A DNA stretch of 64,000 nt from Adiantum capillus-veneris. Taxonomy: Eukaryota > Streptophyta > Polypodiopsida > Polypodiales > Pteridaceae. The notes beneath the pieces are model-generated. The model did not search any database. It saw nothing but the letters and a program-made list of their open reading frames with translations, and was not told where the DNA came from. Shown in pieces: positions 10,088-22,097 of the stretch. Position 1 is the stretch's first letter; every line of letters begins with the position of its first letter. The position numbers and the translations under genes were made by a program. Location: positions 38,078,058-38,142,057 of the forward strand of contig CM043946.1 of NCBI GenBank assembly GCA_014529385.2, read 5' to 3'.

Positions 10088-13000
10088 TCATCCGGTAGGG
10101 ATCAAACTCAAATTACGAGATGAGGATGTTTTTTTAGTGGCGGGCATAAACTTGGTGAGAAAGTCTGCCCAATTTTTTGCAGTTGGAACATATACTAGCT
10201 TGATAGAGCCATTTACAACTAATTCTTTCAAGAGATGAAATCTTATCTTAATGTGTTTGAGCTTGGATGAGAAGAAAGGTGATTCTATAAGTGCAATGGT
10301 AGACTGATTATCACAAAAAAGAGAGATTGGATCAGTAGAGATATTGAAGGGTAGCTTCAATTTTTTGATCAATTCAGAGATCCAAAGAGCCTCATGGGAG
10401 GCAAGAGCAGCAACAACGTATTCCGCTTCAATAGAAGAACTTGCAATAGAAGATTGTCGTTTGGTTTGCCAAGAGATAGGACCACCAGCCAAAGTGAATG
10501 CATAACCCCCTGTAGAAAAACATCAAGGGTCGTCGCCAGCCTAGTCGGCATCAACATATCTTGAAATAGAGATGGGGCTAGAGGGGTCGTAATAGTAAGT
10601 GAGGGCATAGTGTTGAGTGGTGCGTAAGTTGCAAAGGGTGCGCTTTGCAGATTGTTTGTGCACTTTACAAGGCTTTGACATAGAGCGAGAGAGGATATGG
10701 CCTTTGTAGAAAATATCGAAATGGGTGCAAGAGATAAGATAACGTAATTGTCAGCAAAATTTTGGGAAATGAAAGGATGGGCAGTAGAGTGCATCAGTGT
10801 GAGTGTAGTCATGAAAAAATCCTTTGTCGGCTACTGGGAATTCATGAGAGATGCAATCAATTTCATGTAGCAACATGTACTCTGATGTGCCAAGAAGAGG
10901 AATGTCATCCACAAAGAGGCCTAATATATCCATGCCTTTAGATGTATGCCATGTGTAGATATTGTAGTCTGCCATAAGACGTTCCCAACCACATTTGAGC
11001 AAGTAGTGGTGCATGCGGATGTACCACTCTTGTGCAGACTGTTTTAAGCCATAAATGGGCTAATGCAATTTACATACATAAGCATATAGATGAGGGTCTT
11101 GGAGCAAGCCATGTAGGAAGGCAGTTTTTATATCAAGATGATGTAAAAGAAGATTAAACTTAACAACAAGTGCAATAAGAAGCCGAAATGCAGTCATACC
11201 CAGTACTGGCAAATAGGTGTGGAAGTAATCCACACCTAGTTGTTGAGTGAAGCCCGCGAGAAGGTGTGCCTTGTATCTATCTATTGATCAGTTGGGGTGG
11301 TATTTCTTCTTTAATAGCCATTTTCTAGAGACAATGTTATGAGTCTTAGGAGGTGGCACAAGCTCCCAAGTGTTAGCTTCTTTGAGAGCTTGGAGTTTAT
11401 CCAATATGGCGGCATGCCACTCCTTGCTCTCACTAGAAGCAAGGGCATCCTGAACAGAGAGGTGAAGGGCATCTTCAAGAGGCTGTGGTGGATGTTCAAG
11501 AATCATTTCGTCACTGAGGACAGTAGAGAAATTGGTGGCTTCATAGATCTCATGAAGAGAGCGGGTGCGGCCATGCGAGCTAGAGGCGGCTTAGTCTAAG
11601 TGTATAGCCAAAGTGTGTTGCGATGGCAAGGTGGCAGAAGTAGAGCTATGGGGCTCGAATTCGTCGCTATCTGCTCGGATGGGAGTAACTGGCAAGGCTT
11701 TGTGGAAGTTGCGGAAAAAAGATGGAAATTGTGAAGGTGAGACCGTAGCAAAGGTGATGGGAGCTCATGAGGTGGAGCACTGAGTGTCTGCAGTGTGATG
11801 GAAGTAGCGGCAGTCGGGATGTACGGTGTTGGTGATGGTGTCAACTGTGAGGAGATGGGTGCAAGAGGTGGTGCAAGAGTGTTCCCGATTGGTTGTGCAT
11901 GAGAATGCGGGACACAAGGAGGTAGATGGGCGATGAGGAAAGGCCTTTGGATGGTGAAGGGAGGCTGAAGATTGTGCCCAGAAGGGTGGGAAATTTGCAC
12001 GGGTGTGTGTGGGTGAGGCCGTCAACAAAGATTGATGAGAAGAGTAGAGTGGTGATGAGAATGTAGGGTGCAATGGTGGAGAAAATTTGCATGAGATGAT
12101 GAATTCTTCATCAAAGAAGACGGTGCAGGCAAAGAAAAACTTGTGATGGTCTGGGATATAGAGGTGGTATGCCTTGATGTCAAAGTGATCACCATAGCCG
12201 AGAAAAGTTGTGCGTTGAGCACGTGGTCATAGTTTTGATAATGGTTGTGTCACAAGTGGGTATGCAATGCTTCCAAAGATGCGAAGGTGGCCAAGATGAG
12301 GTGGGTGAGCGTGCCAGAGGGTGTAGGGTGTAGTAGTAGGATTGTGGGTGGATGGAATGCGGTTTTGAATGTAGCACGCAGTGGCGGTAGTTTCATCCCA
12401 ATAGGTGTCTGGGAGGCTAACTTGAAGTAGCATGGCATGAGAAACTTCAAATAGTGTGCGATTCTTACGATCGGCATGACCGTTTTGTTATGGGTGGTCG
12501 GTGATGGAGAATTCATGTCGAATACCAGCAGAAAGACAAAAATCTTTGAATGCATGAAAAGTGTATTCCCCACCATGATCTATGTGGAGAGTTTTAATGT
12601 GGCAGCCATGTTTAGTCTCAACTAAAGCCTTCAATGTGCAAAAATGAGAGAAGATTGAAAATTTCTCGGCCATGTAGTAAGTAGGCGTGTATTTTGAGAA
12701 ATCATCTATAAAAGTAAGCATATACTTATTGCCAGTGAGGGAGTTGACGGGCAATGGGCCACAAACATCAGAGTGGATGAAGTCGAGAGGTGCAGTGGCT
12801 CGTGATGATGAAGTGGGGAATGGGACATGATGTGCTTTAGCAAGAATGCAACCCTCACAAAGTGTTATGTGAGTGAGGTGCTTGGGAAGACCTAGTGCAA
12901 GTTAGCGATGAGTGAGTTGGTGCAAAACATGTTGAGAAATATGTCCTAGTCTATTATGCCATTTGAGTGTGTTTTCTTGTGTTTTTATGGATGATGCAGA

Positions 13001-14344
13001 TGCATGTGCAGGCGATGAGTCACCTTATGGATAAAGACGCCAAGTTTTGGGGACCAAAAGTGTGACATACAGACCATCTTTGTTTAGTGCCAAAATGTGG
13101 CAGCGTTCTCGCATGAATTTGATGATGATGCCGTTGTCGGTTAGCTCGCTGACAGAGATGAGATTTTTCTTGAGACCAGGGACATAATATACGTGAGAAA
13201 TAGTGGTGTGTAGGCCATTAGGTAGGTTAATGACAGCATCTCCATAGGTTGTGGTGAGCTGGATGCTGTTATCACCGAGGTATACTTCTAGAGGGTGTTC
13301 TAGATAAGTGATGTTGGATAGACAATGTAGGTGATATGTCATATAATGGGAGGCGTGTAATTGCAAAGGATAAGATGGGCTATCATAAGTAGACATGTCA
13401 GCATAATGAGCTTGACCATAAATAAAAGGAGATGGCTGGCGATGGCATGTCCCCCCTTGAGGGTAAGAAGGATATAGATTAGGGAGAGAGATAGGACGAT
13501 TACATTGATTGTGTGGCTGTCGACAGTCCTTTGAGGTTTCCAATGTGATGACAGTTGGCACATTGCTTTGAATTTTGGTGACTATGGTGGCTTTGAAATT
13601 GCGACTTTCTTCCAGAATTATCGTGTTGTCAAGGAGGGCCCGAATGTTGAAGCTTCTTGACATTGTAAGGGCGTGAGTTTCTTGTCACAGTGAAGAGTGT
13701 TGTGGACTTCTGCGAGCTGCTAGTGTGGTTGCGAAGCGTTTCCTCCTGATGGATCTTGGCTACAAGATTTTGTAGCTGCAAGTTAGCCATGGTGGCTTGT
13801 GTAGTGATAAAGGCTCTCCATGATGTAGGGAAAGAAGCCAATAAGAGCATACTTTGAAGCTCTTCAGGGATGGCAAGCCCTGAGATAAGTACTTCATCTA
13901 GAATTATTTGCCACATCTCTAAAAACTTGGAGGATGACTAACCCTCTTGCATGGTAGTGTTTACCAATTTCTTGATCAGGGAAACTTGGTAGACGAGGTC
14001 AGTGTGCTCATAGTTGTTCTCAAAAAACTTCCAAATGGCGCTAGCAGTAGTTAGCTTTTTCACCATTTGGACTTGTCGATCTTGGCAATGGAGAATGAGC
14101 TCCATCTTGACACTATTGTTTCTATTATACCAAGTATTGCAGGTGTCATTGAAGTATGTTGAATCTTCGTCTTCGGGGTGGTCAGGTTGCTCTTCGACTC
14201 CTGACGTGACGTCCCAAAGTTGCAGCTGTGTGAGGTAGAATCCATCCGAATCTTCCACACTTGGTAGTTTGTGCCGTTAAGCTTGTTGATAATGTAGCAG
14301 TGCTTGTAGGTGTATGCAGAAGATGAACAAGCTAACTCGGCCAT
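10088..14344 (-). pseudogene. copia-3 gag-pol remnants
   Basis: In minus-strand order there is a gag start (LNGTNYQVWKIRMD, near 14270), UBN2-like gag pieces (14258-13629) and a protease/pre-integrase region (13663-13025) whose DSGA active site is no longer readable. Next comes the integrase core (YMLTFIDDFSKYTPTYYMAE, 12754-12488). The reverse transcriptase start (TWELVPPPKTHNIVSRKWL) lies near 11400 and its catalytic box LFVDDIPLLG near 10890. RNase H follows (ASSSIEAEYV, FCDNQSTIALIE; 10492-10088). Frameshifts and stops separate nearly every domain, so no polyprotein can be made. Confidence 0.9.
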
Positions 14345-14467
14345 CTTTCGAGGTTCCGAATTTCTTGAAAAGAATGGAGAGTGAGGCTTTGAGTATGGGC
14401 TAGAGAGATGGAATACTCTTAGCGCTAATTAGAAAAACTAATCTTAGATTCTATCGCTTTGATACCA

Positions 14468-14786
14468 TGTGAGAACTTAGATATTGAGTTAAATGTGATT
14501 AATATCACTGTTAATTAATATGCTAATGTCAAGACATAAGAAAGTGCAAGATAGAAATAGAGCAATGACAATAGATTGCACTTGAATGGAGAAAGAACAA
14601 CTTGTTACAAATGAGGGCAGCTAATGGGATTTATGTACAAGTTGAGGGAGTGAGGATTATCCATCACATGTGAATTATGGGTTTGTGGGAATAAACACAC
14701 GTTGAGACTAACATAGGTGGAAGGGGTCCATGTGGGAATTAGGTGTAAGGACTTTGGGAATAGAGGTAGGTGAAAAGAAGTCCACT
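14468..14786 (-). repeat. copia-3 5' LTR, edge-deleted
   Basis: Starts TGTGAGAACTTAG directly beside the primer-binding site and follows the left LTR as far as GAAAAGAAGTCCAC. It then lacks the ACTTAATAAAGTAATAA block seen in the other copies. Confidence 0.85.
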
Positions 14787-14791
14787 GAAAT

Positions 14792-16696
14792 TGGCAAGTC
14801 TACTTTTATAGAAATTGGCAAGATCTCATAATTGATGGTCTACACGGAGGAAGCTAGGCCAGGGAACAAACACTGAATGCATGCAGTAGCCAACAAAATT
14901 AATCTTGCAGTAGACCCACTTGAAAGGTTGCACTTTAAAATGCGATGTGGGTGGACGATATTATAGGCTCATTTAGTAATGTTATTGCCTCCAATACTCA
15001 CTGGTGTGAACTTGTGACAACATTGCAGTTGCTCTAGTAACACATACATTGACTCCCTACTATGACTTGGATGTGGAGCCCATGGTGTCATAGATGACTA
15101 CTACACTAGATGACACCGCACTATTGGTTGTTATGGAAAATTACCTACAAAGTTACCTTGTCTAAGTTTGATCTCTTGGGATGTATCATGCAATTTTCAG
15201 AAGAAGATAACGACACCAGGGAGAGGTAGCACCGCTTTGTTAAGCGTTACTTACTTTGTTGTAGACGAACTCTCCTTTCACCTCAATGATGGTAAGCCAC
15301 CTCCCCACTCTCAGTTTGGTCCTAGTTAGAGGAGGTGATGAAGATGATAGCACTGCCTATTGATAATGAGATAACATTGTTGTCCGGCTATATTTGTCTG
15401 AAGCGCAAGGTCAAATATATGGCTTGAGAGGTGCTTCTGACCAAATGTCCTATCTCCATCACTGGAGTCAAGCCAGAGTCAACATAAGTCCATGACAACT
15501 TAAAGGTAATGACTTCTTCTTGTGCAACTCCAATACTTGAAACAAAAAGGTAACTCCAACACTGGAGTAGAAGTATACATCCCTCTCCAACACTGGAGAA
15601 GAAAACAAGTATACGAGGGAAGGGCACGTTCCCTACGGTTTATAAAAATTGGGTGAGGATGGTGCCACCTCCCCACCATACTCACGTATGGTGTTTTTTT
15701 TTTGGGCACAAGCATCCTATGCACATAATGCATCTCTATAATGCATTTACAAATTGTTATTCCGTAACTACTTTTGCTTAAAACATCAACTTACTCCTAA
15801 TTTCAATCTTGTGGCGAGGTCGTCGAGGTTTTGATGCAGCTTCAAGAAGCTAGGCCACATTGCCTTGAGCACAAGCAACAATACGAAAATCAAGGTACAC
15901 TAACACTCCACTCTTAGAATTAGTTTCAAGGTACACTTAAAAACCCCTATGAAACCAATCAAGGCACACTAGTTTGGACACTCATTTTGATGGTTGCACA
16001 TATTGTAGTGTGGTGGGTCCAAATCCTTCCTTACTAAGGCCCCTGTCAGACTGGGCCGCGCGTCCTTACTGAGGTGGATGGCCCCTGACCACCATGGTCG
16101 TGCATGACTGGGTGCTGGCTGGCTTCCAGCCACTGTTCGGAATGGTGTCACATTGGGGGAGTCTTAGGACCTGGAAAAGGTGATGCGCAACGAATCAGAT
16201 TGCAGATTTAGTGTTGGAGCTGAGGTTGGGCAGGCAAAGGAGGCTGGCACACTTCATGGAAAAGTTGGCTGCTGAGGTGGAGAGCCAGCTCAGCCATGCA
16301 ACCATGGGTAGCAACCCAATGTGACAAGGGCACCCGTGGGTGTGACACCTGATTGGCGGGTTAGAGAGAAAAAGGTGGCCGCCTGCCCCAATGCTTAGGC
16401 CCGTGTCACACAAATCTGAGTTTAGTTGAATTGGCCCAATCACGAAGACCGCCCTTATTTTTCATGTCGCATAGGGCATTGGCCTTCCCTCCAATCTGCA
16501 AGCCTGGCATGCCAAGTCATGGATGCATAGAAAGCAATTTCATCTGGCGGGTAGTACCCAACCTCCACTCATCGAATGCAGAAAGAAGCTCGTTGATTAG
16601 TCTTGGCCTAGCTCTTAGTCGAACATCGCTCGCAAGTTCACCGCTGCTTGTGGCTGAGGGGGCTCTCTGTGCAGGCAGGGCTCGGAAGGCCATCTC
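14792..16696. other. Unassigned DNA
   Basis: No domain recognised. The motif ACTCCAACACTGGAG and close variants recur between about 15460 and 15600 and are themselves near-palindromic (TCCAACACTGGA). The short open frames show no family resemblance. Confidence 0.4.
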
Positions 16697-16809
16697 GGAC
16701 ACATCAAGACACATCACGCATGGGCACTGACCACGTGTGACTCTAGCCCAAGGTCGAGTTCAGACAGGCGCGGTGGGAGAGAGGCTCTTTTGTTAAATTG
16801 TAGGTGCTC

Positions 16810-17108
16810 ACGTTCATGAAGAGGTGAGTGGCAGCGATGCGGCGTAGGTTGCACCAGTGGTGCCGACGGGGGCGAAGTCAATGGCGCGATCGAAGAGGAG
16901 CTGGCGAGCAAAAGCTTTATAATGGGGAGGTCAGCAAAGGCGGAGCCGTCTGGGACGCTGGAGAGGATGACTTGGGTATCACCCAAGCTAAAGGCCATGA
17001 GAGAGCAAGCAGAACACGCAGAGGCAAGCTCTACAAGACGCACATGAGCAGGGGCCCCCATCTCGACCAAGCTCCCTATCGTAGGCCACCCTCTTGGCCC
17101 CAGTATTG
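16810..17108 (-). pseudogene. CYP78A-like cytochrome P450 fragment, unit 1
   Basis: Read from 17108 downward, the minus strand gives GPRGWPTIGSLVEMGAPAH, then LMAFSLGDTQVILSSVPD, then after disruption LLFDRAIDFAPVG and LRRIAATHLF in shifted frames. This matches the N-terminal catalytic-domain order of plant CYP78A monooxygenases: proline-rich hinge PGPRGWP, LMAFSLG, FADRP, LRRIA-THLF. The AKEIL stretch present in unit 2 is missing. The membrane anchor, oxygen-binding helix and haem-cysteine loop are absent. Only about 100 of the usual ~530 residues are represented, so this is a pseudogene. Confidence 0.82.
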
Positions 17109-17510
17109 AAGAGGAAGAAGCTCCAGACAGGCGATGCTGCCCAATATATCATCATTGTACAGACCCAAATCAACACGTACCATCGTCATAACCAACATTG
17201 CTGCTTTGGAAGACTCTAGCGGTGGCAGCGATGCTAGAGGCGCAATGAGAGAGACCACCATGCTTGTTCATGGGAAGCAAGAGTTGGTCCTACAGGGCCG
17301 ATATCTGCGCCTGCCGCTAACATGAATATATAGTTGGGCAGCTATATAATGCAGCTGAAAATTGCGAGATGGAGTGCATCCATGTTATTGACCACCATCT
17401 ACAAATAGCTGGAGGGCAAGCACAGAGAACTAGGGAGGAGATGAACTTATAAGCACAGAGAACTAGTATTGTGGGTAGCTCTCTTATGTGTCTTACGAGC
17501 TTAATTTCTG

Positions 17511-17550
17511 TGTGTGTGTGTGTGTGTGTATGTGGGTATGTGTGTGTGTG
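17511..17550. repeat. (GT)n microsatellite, unit 1
   Basis: Interrupted GT/TG run ending in a G run; its counterpart in unit 2 is longer. Confidence 0.9.
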
Positions 17551-17796
17551 GGGGGGAGCTGAGAGCTAAGAGAGAGAGAGCTGTTGTGTGGAGGGAAGGA
17601 GCTGCACTTCAAGTAGAACGGTGGAGATTTAGACCGCTGGCTATGAAGAGGAGTTGCCAGTCGCCGGGCATTTTTTTGGACCTGGACACATCGAGACACA
17701 TCACGCATGGGCACTGACCACGTGTGACTCTAGCTTAAGGTCGAGTTCAGACAGGCTCAATGGGGGAGAGGCTCTTTTGCTAAATTGTAGCTGCTC

Positions 17797-18089
17797 AAGT
17801 TCATGAAGAGGTGAGTGGCAGCGATGCGGCGTAGGTTGCACCAGTGGGTGCCAAAGGGAGCTGGCGAGCAGAAGCTTTAATGGAGCGGTCAGCGAAGGTG
17901 GAGCTGTTGAGAATTTCTTTGGCGACGTCAGGGACGCTGGAGAGGATGACTCGGGTATTGCCCAAGCTAAAAGGCCATGAGAGAGCGAGAAGAACACGCA
18001 GAGGCAAGCTCTGCAAGACGCACATGAGCAACTAGGCCCCCCATCTCGAGCAAGCTCCCTATCACATGCCACCCTCTTGGCCCCGGTAT
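17797..18089 (-). pseudogene. CYP78A-like cytochrome P450 fragment, unit 2
   Basis: The minus strand from 18089 reads IPGPRGWHVIGSLLEMGGL, LAELASACSSRSLMAF, then a stop caused by one extra T. In the next frame it reads LGNTRVILSSVPDVAKEIL, NSSTFADRSIKASARQL, and finally CNLRRIAATHLF. This is the clearer of the two copies and carries the CYP78A hallmark AKEILNSS-FAD. The segment between KASARQL and LRRIA is shortened compared with the family, losing the FDRAIGFAP stretch that unit 1 partly keeps. The two copies have decayed independently. Confidence 0.85.
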
Positions 18090-18492
18090 TGAAGAGAAAG
18101 AAGCTCCAGACAGGCGGCCCCAAGCATTACCCCCGACGCTGCCCTATATATCATCATTGTACAGACCCAAATCAACACCATCGTCATCACCAACATTGCT
18201 GCTTTGGAAGACTCTAGCGGTGGCAGCCATGCTAGAGTGGCAATGAGAGAGACCACCATGCTTGTTCATGGGAAGCAAGAGTTGGTCCTGCAGGGCCGAT
18301 ATCTGCGCCTGCCGCTAACATGAATATATAGCTGGGCAGCTATATTATAATGCAGCTGAAAATTGCAAGATGGAGTGCATCCATGTTATCGACCACCATC
18401 TACAAATAGCTGGAGGGCAAGCACAGAGAACTAGGCAGGAGATGAATTGTGTGTAGTATTGTGGGTAGCTCTCTTCTGTGCCTTACGAGCTT

Positions 18493-18496
18493 AATG

Positions 18497-18532
<36 letters not shown>

Positions 18533-18555
18533 TGGGTATGTGTGTGTGTGTGTGA
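18493..18555. repeat. (GT)n microsatellite, unit 2
   Basis: GT/TG run interrupted by TACGTGGGTA, longer than in unit 1. Confidence 0.9.
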
Positions 18556-18798
18556 GAGCTGAGAGCTAGGAGAGAGAGCTCTGTTGTGTGGAGGGAAGGA
18601 GCTGCACTTCAGGTAGAACGGCGGAGATTTACACCGCTGGCTATGAAGAGGAGTTGCCAGTCTCGCCGGGCATTTTTATGCTCCTGGACTCGCAGTGGAC
18701 CGAGTCCAAGTCTTGTCACCCAGCTTCTATTCTTCACTGCATCCTGCCACGAAGACCCACTACACCGGTGCATGAGGATCACCTCCTCGCTTGAGCAT

Positions 18799-19520
18799 CA
18801 GCCCAACCCCCTCGCCGTCAGGGATCTTAACTGCCGATATGAAGGAGTTTTTAAACCTTGATTACCTTATCATGAAGTAGTTTCGTCTTCAGAATAATTC
18901 TGACAGAAACATTGAAAGATGCTGAGGCTATCATATCTACTCGATCTATTGATAGATGAACAATTTGCACATTGTTGCAGACTGCCTAGTGAATTCCAAT
19001 GCAAGGGAATCAGGCCATGTTGCAAGGTCAAGAAGGGAAGAGAAGGGTTTGAAGTAACAAAGAACATAGCTTGCTTGCAGCCCTCGCTTCTCATTACCTA
19101 GGGAAGCAAAAGCTCCTTGCTAGGGTTTCGTATTGTGTATTGATAGCAATTACAGCTTGAACATTTGATGCTTTTTTTGCACTCTTGTACAAAAGACTTG
19201 TAGGCACTTGTATCTATATTGAAGTGTTTGTAATTAGGAAAGGACTTGATTTGTGTGGCGTTGCAGTCAAAGAGAGGAATGACATTCGAGGGGCCGAAGG
19301 TGAAAGCTGAGTGTGCAAAGCTTTGGAGATTGATGGAAGGAGGAATATAATCACAGATGTTCACGAGAAAGTCAAGATTGTTGCTTTTGTTATTGCTCTA
19401 GTTAAGCAGATGTGGGCTCCATGGAGATTGATGCAGCCATTGCAGGGGTATGAGGAGAGGTTTTGTGTGTAATTCTCATATCCTTCCCTAATGTTAGGAA
19501 AAACAGGGGGACACATCTCC
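18799..19520 (-). pseudogene. WAK/LRK10-like ectodomain pseudogene, copy B (left part)
   Basis: Nearly identical to 8518-9212, with the same IPLFDCNATQI and QCANCSS/FQCFCQ motifs and the same in-frame TAG. It differs by a ~20-bp extra segment near 18840. The rest of the pseudogene lies at 39718-40080, beyond the copia-1 nest that interrupts it. The shared stop shows the gene was dead before the segment duplicated. Confidence 0.68.
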
Positions 19521-20001
19521 TGTTATAGAATTGACATTTTATTATTTATTGCAGCTGACAGGTGGAAAAGGCTAGACCCAGCTTGGCCTATGCGAATGGA
19601 TCTGTATATTAAGTACATTTTATTATTCAAGTGCTCTTTTATGAGCTTTGGCCTTTTATGACCGGCAGGCCAGTTTGTACTCACATTTGACCATTCAAGA
19701 AATCTATAAAACAAATACGTGCAAGAGGGAAATGGTCACTCTTGCACAAGGGGAGATTGCACCTAGTGTTTGCGTTGCTCTTCTCTCCTCTCCTCTCTCC
19801 TCTCTCGACGTGTTGGCGTAGCACTCCACTCTAGGAGGCGCGCCTGCAGGTGCTCTCTCGCTCTCTTTTTCTCTCTGTTCGTGTACGATTTGATTATATG
19901 ATCACAGGATTTGCCAGGTATGCATATTTTGCGGTGCTTTGTTGTTTCTATCATGCTATTTGAGGTATTTTGCAGGGACGCTACGTCTTTCGTTTGTAGC
20001 A
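19521..20001 (+). repeat. copia-1 left LTR
   Basis: 481 bp, TG...CA. It contains a GCGCGCCTGCAGGTGCTCTC stretch, a CT-rich segment and, near its end, ATGATCACAGGATTTGCC. The right LTR at 39227-39717 is highly similar, with small indels. Confidence 0.93.
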
Positions 20002-20002
20002 G

Positions 20003-20014
20003 TGGTATCAGAGC
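20003..20014 (+). other. copia-1 primer-binding site
   Basis: TGGTATCAGAGC, complementary to the 3' end of plant initiator tRNA-Met, one base after the LTR. CACTA-2 inserted only 17 bp further on. Confidence 0.92.
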
Positions 20015-20031
20015 GCAAGGCTACGCTCTTG

Positions 20032-20165
20032 CACTACAAGAGGCTATTCATATTAGCGACGCTCACACAGCGACGCTCAAAAAAAAATTTCCCGGCGTCA
20101 CTATAAGCGTCGCTATGAGCGTCGCAAATTTCTTTGTAAATTTGCGACGCTCATAGCGATGCCGG
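20032..20165. repeat. CACTA-2 5' terminus, subterminal repeats and hairpin
   Basis: After the terminal repeat come several AGCGACGCTC units. A near-perfect hairpin then follows, with 25-bp arms at 20107-20131 and 20138-20162 (one mismatch) around a 6-nt loop CTTTGT. The arms are built from GCGTCGCTATGAGCGTCGC, the same unit as the subterminal motif. Confidence 0.9.
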
Positions 20166-20427
20166 CTGTGCTAAAAAAATAACCGAGCGCGCCCAAAAAC
20201 TCAGATCTCAGATCTGAGTTTTTCGGCGCCCTCAAGCAAGGAGCAGGTAACGCTCTCCCTCACTCTCTCTCTCTCTCTCTCTCTTTTTCTTCTCCACACA
20301 CACACACACACACACACACGAGGAGAGGAAGGAGAGCCAGGTATGCTCCTTCCCTCTCCTCATTCTCATGTTCCCTTCCCCTCTTTCTCTCTCCCTCTCT
20401 CTCTCTCTCACACACACACATAGTGTT

Positions 20428-20473
<46 letters not shown>

Positions 20474-21059
20474 AACAAAAACAAAAACGCACACACACAT
20501 ACATAAACAAAGAATGCACACACGTTGAGAGAGAAAAAAAGAGAGAGAGCATGCATAAACAAAAAACGCACGCATTGAGAGAGGAAAAGAGAGAGAGAAC
20601 ATGCATAAACAAAAAACACACACATTGAGAGAGGAAAAGAGAGAAAACATGCATACGATCCAAAAAAACGCACACACATTGAGAGAGAAAGAGAGAGAAA
20701 CTAATTTAACGTCGTAGGAAACTAATTAAAATTAAAAAACCTAAAGATCTAGCCGACGAGGAGTTGAACTGAAGACCTATTATTCAAGAGGGAAATGGCA
20801 TAATCAATCTATCATACTTGGCATGGGTGATAGAAAGGTTATACCATTTATCTCTTTTTATTGGCACACACATCCACACACACGCACACACACAAGAAGA
20901 AGAGAGTTATAACGTCGTAGGAAACTATCTTAAAAGACGTTAAAGATTAGGTTATATGTAGACTTACATTAAATTAGATTTATGTTTATTTTTAACTAGA
21001 TTTACGTTTATTTACGCTAGATTTAGATTTACGTTATATTAGATTAGATTTAGGTCTCC

Positions 21060-21418
21060 ATAGACTGCGATGCCTGCATGAAGCGGGTGAAGAAAGCCCT
21101 CAATGGAATATAGGGTATTGCTGCCTTCACTCATGGTGGGCTCCGTCGATCCAAAAGTACTGGTGAAATATCTTCAGAAGATAGGGAAGAAGTTGGATCT
21201 TCAGGGCGGCAAGAGTCACTACATCCCCGACACAATGACCATCTAGACAACCTCTAGTCATTCAACAGCAACTTCAAAGTTAGTAATAAGAGCAAGAACA
21301 GTCTAAAGGGCCAATTGCTGTCGTCAGATGTGGATGGAGATGAGGCAGCGTCACCGCCGGAAGTTAACTCTCACATCTTTAGTGATGAGAATGCCAACTC
21401 TTGCCAAGTTATGTGAAA
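21060..21418 (+). pseudogene. Captured HIPP-like (HMA domain) fragment, copy 2
   Basis: The plus strand encodes IDCDACMKRVKKALNGI (CxxC metal site) followed by a stop. One frame over it encodes GSVDPKVLVKYLQKIGKK and LDLQGGKSHYIPD, and then a Ser/Asp-rich tail ending DENANSCQVM. This is the order of an HMA domain and linker in plant HIPP proteins, which bind metals and are usually prenylated at a C-terminal CaaX. The central strands of the domain are lost. CACTA-1 has the same lesions, so both inherited one degraded capture. Confidence 0.76.
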
Positions 21419-21547
21419 AATTATGTGTTAAATCAGTTTTAAGGTTCTTATAATCCCTGTTAGTTTAGTTCTTTGTTTTTAATATAACATAATTTACGTT
21501 AGATTTAGATTTATGTTATATTAGATTATACTTAGGTTTATTTAGGT

Positions 21548-21578
<31 letters not shown>

Positions 21579-22097
21579 AGAAGAAGAGAGTTTTAACGTC
21601 GTAGAAAACTATCCCAAAAGACGTTAAAGATTGGGTTAGATGTAGACTTACGTTAAATTAGATTTAGGTTTATTTTTAGTTAGATTTACGTTTATTTAGA
21701 TTTACGCTTATTTACGTTAGATCGAGTCCACGCAAGAATTACTTACGGTTAGAGTTAGACAAATAGTGAAAAGATCTACTGTGAAAAGATGTTAAGATGC
21801 AGTGAAGTGCTACAGCTAGAGAATAGGCAAAGGGGTTTTGTCCACTACATGCAGTATCATGTAGATGTGGGTGTGTAGATTTCTTGTACCCACAAATATA
21901 GGTATTGACCAATAAAGACGAGATTATAACCCGGTGGTTCTGATCTCCGTGCACCTCTAGACCGAGGTGTGCGGGGATTGGACATGACTAGAGAATGTGA
22001 GGTAGAGAGAGAGAAAGAGAGAGAGAGAGAGATAAGACGAAGAATGCCAATAGAATATTAAATTTATTGTCCAGGTTATAAGTTTTTTATCCTCATT

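Larger units (their letters stand above)
9632..14786 (-). mobile_element. copia-3: decayed Ty1/copia retrotransposon
   Basis: Two similar ~320-347 bp LTRs (9632-9978 and 14468-14786) flank minus-strand copia gag-pol remnants. The LTRs begin TGTGA on the plus strand. Next to the right LTR is a tRNA-Met-type primer site (TGGTATCAAAGC, minus strand, 14456-14467). Next to the left LTR is a polypurine tract (TTAAGGGGGA, minus strand). The outer ~27 bp of the right LTR differ from the left LTR and appear deleted. GAAAT flanks both sides (9627-9631, 14787-14791) and may be the target duplication, though the damaged edge makes this tentative. Confidence 0.9.
16697..18688. repeat. Tandem duplication of a ~0.99 kb unit
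   Basis: Unit 1 (16697-17683) and unit 2 (17684-18688) both begin GGACACATC(A/G)AGACACATCACGCATGG and stay similar along their length. Both include the CYP78A fragment, a GCAGCTATAT block, and a GT microsatellite before a GAGAGCT(A/G)GGAG-like stretch. The period at the unit start is 987 bp. The junction lies inside the sequence following CGCCGGGCATTTTT. Confidence 0.9.
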
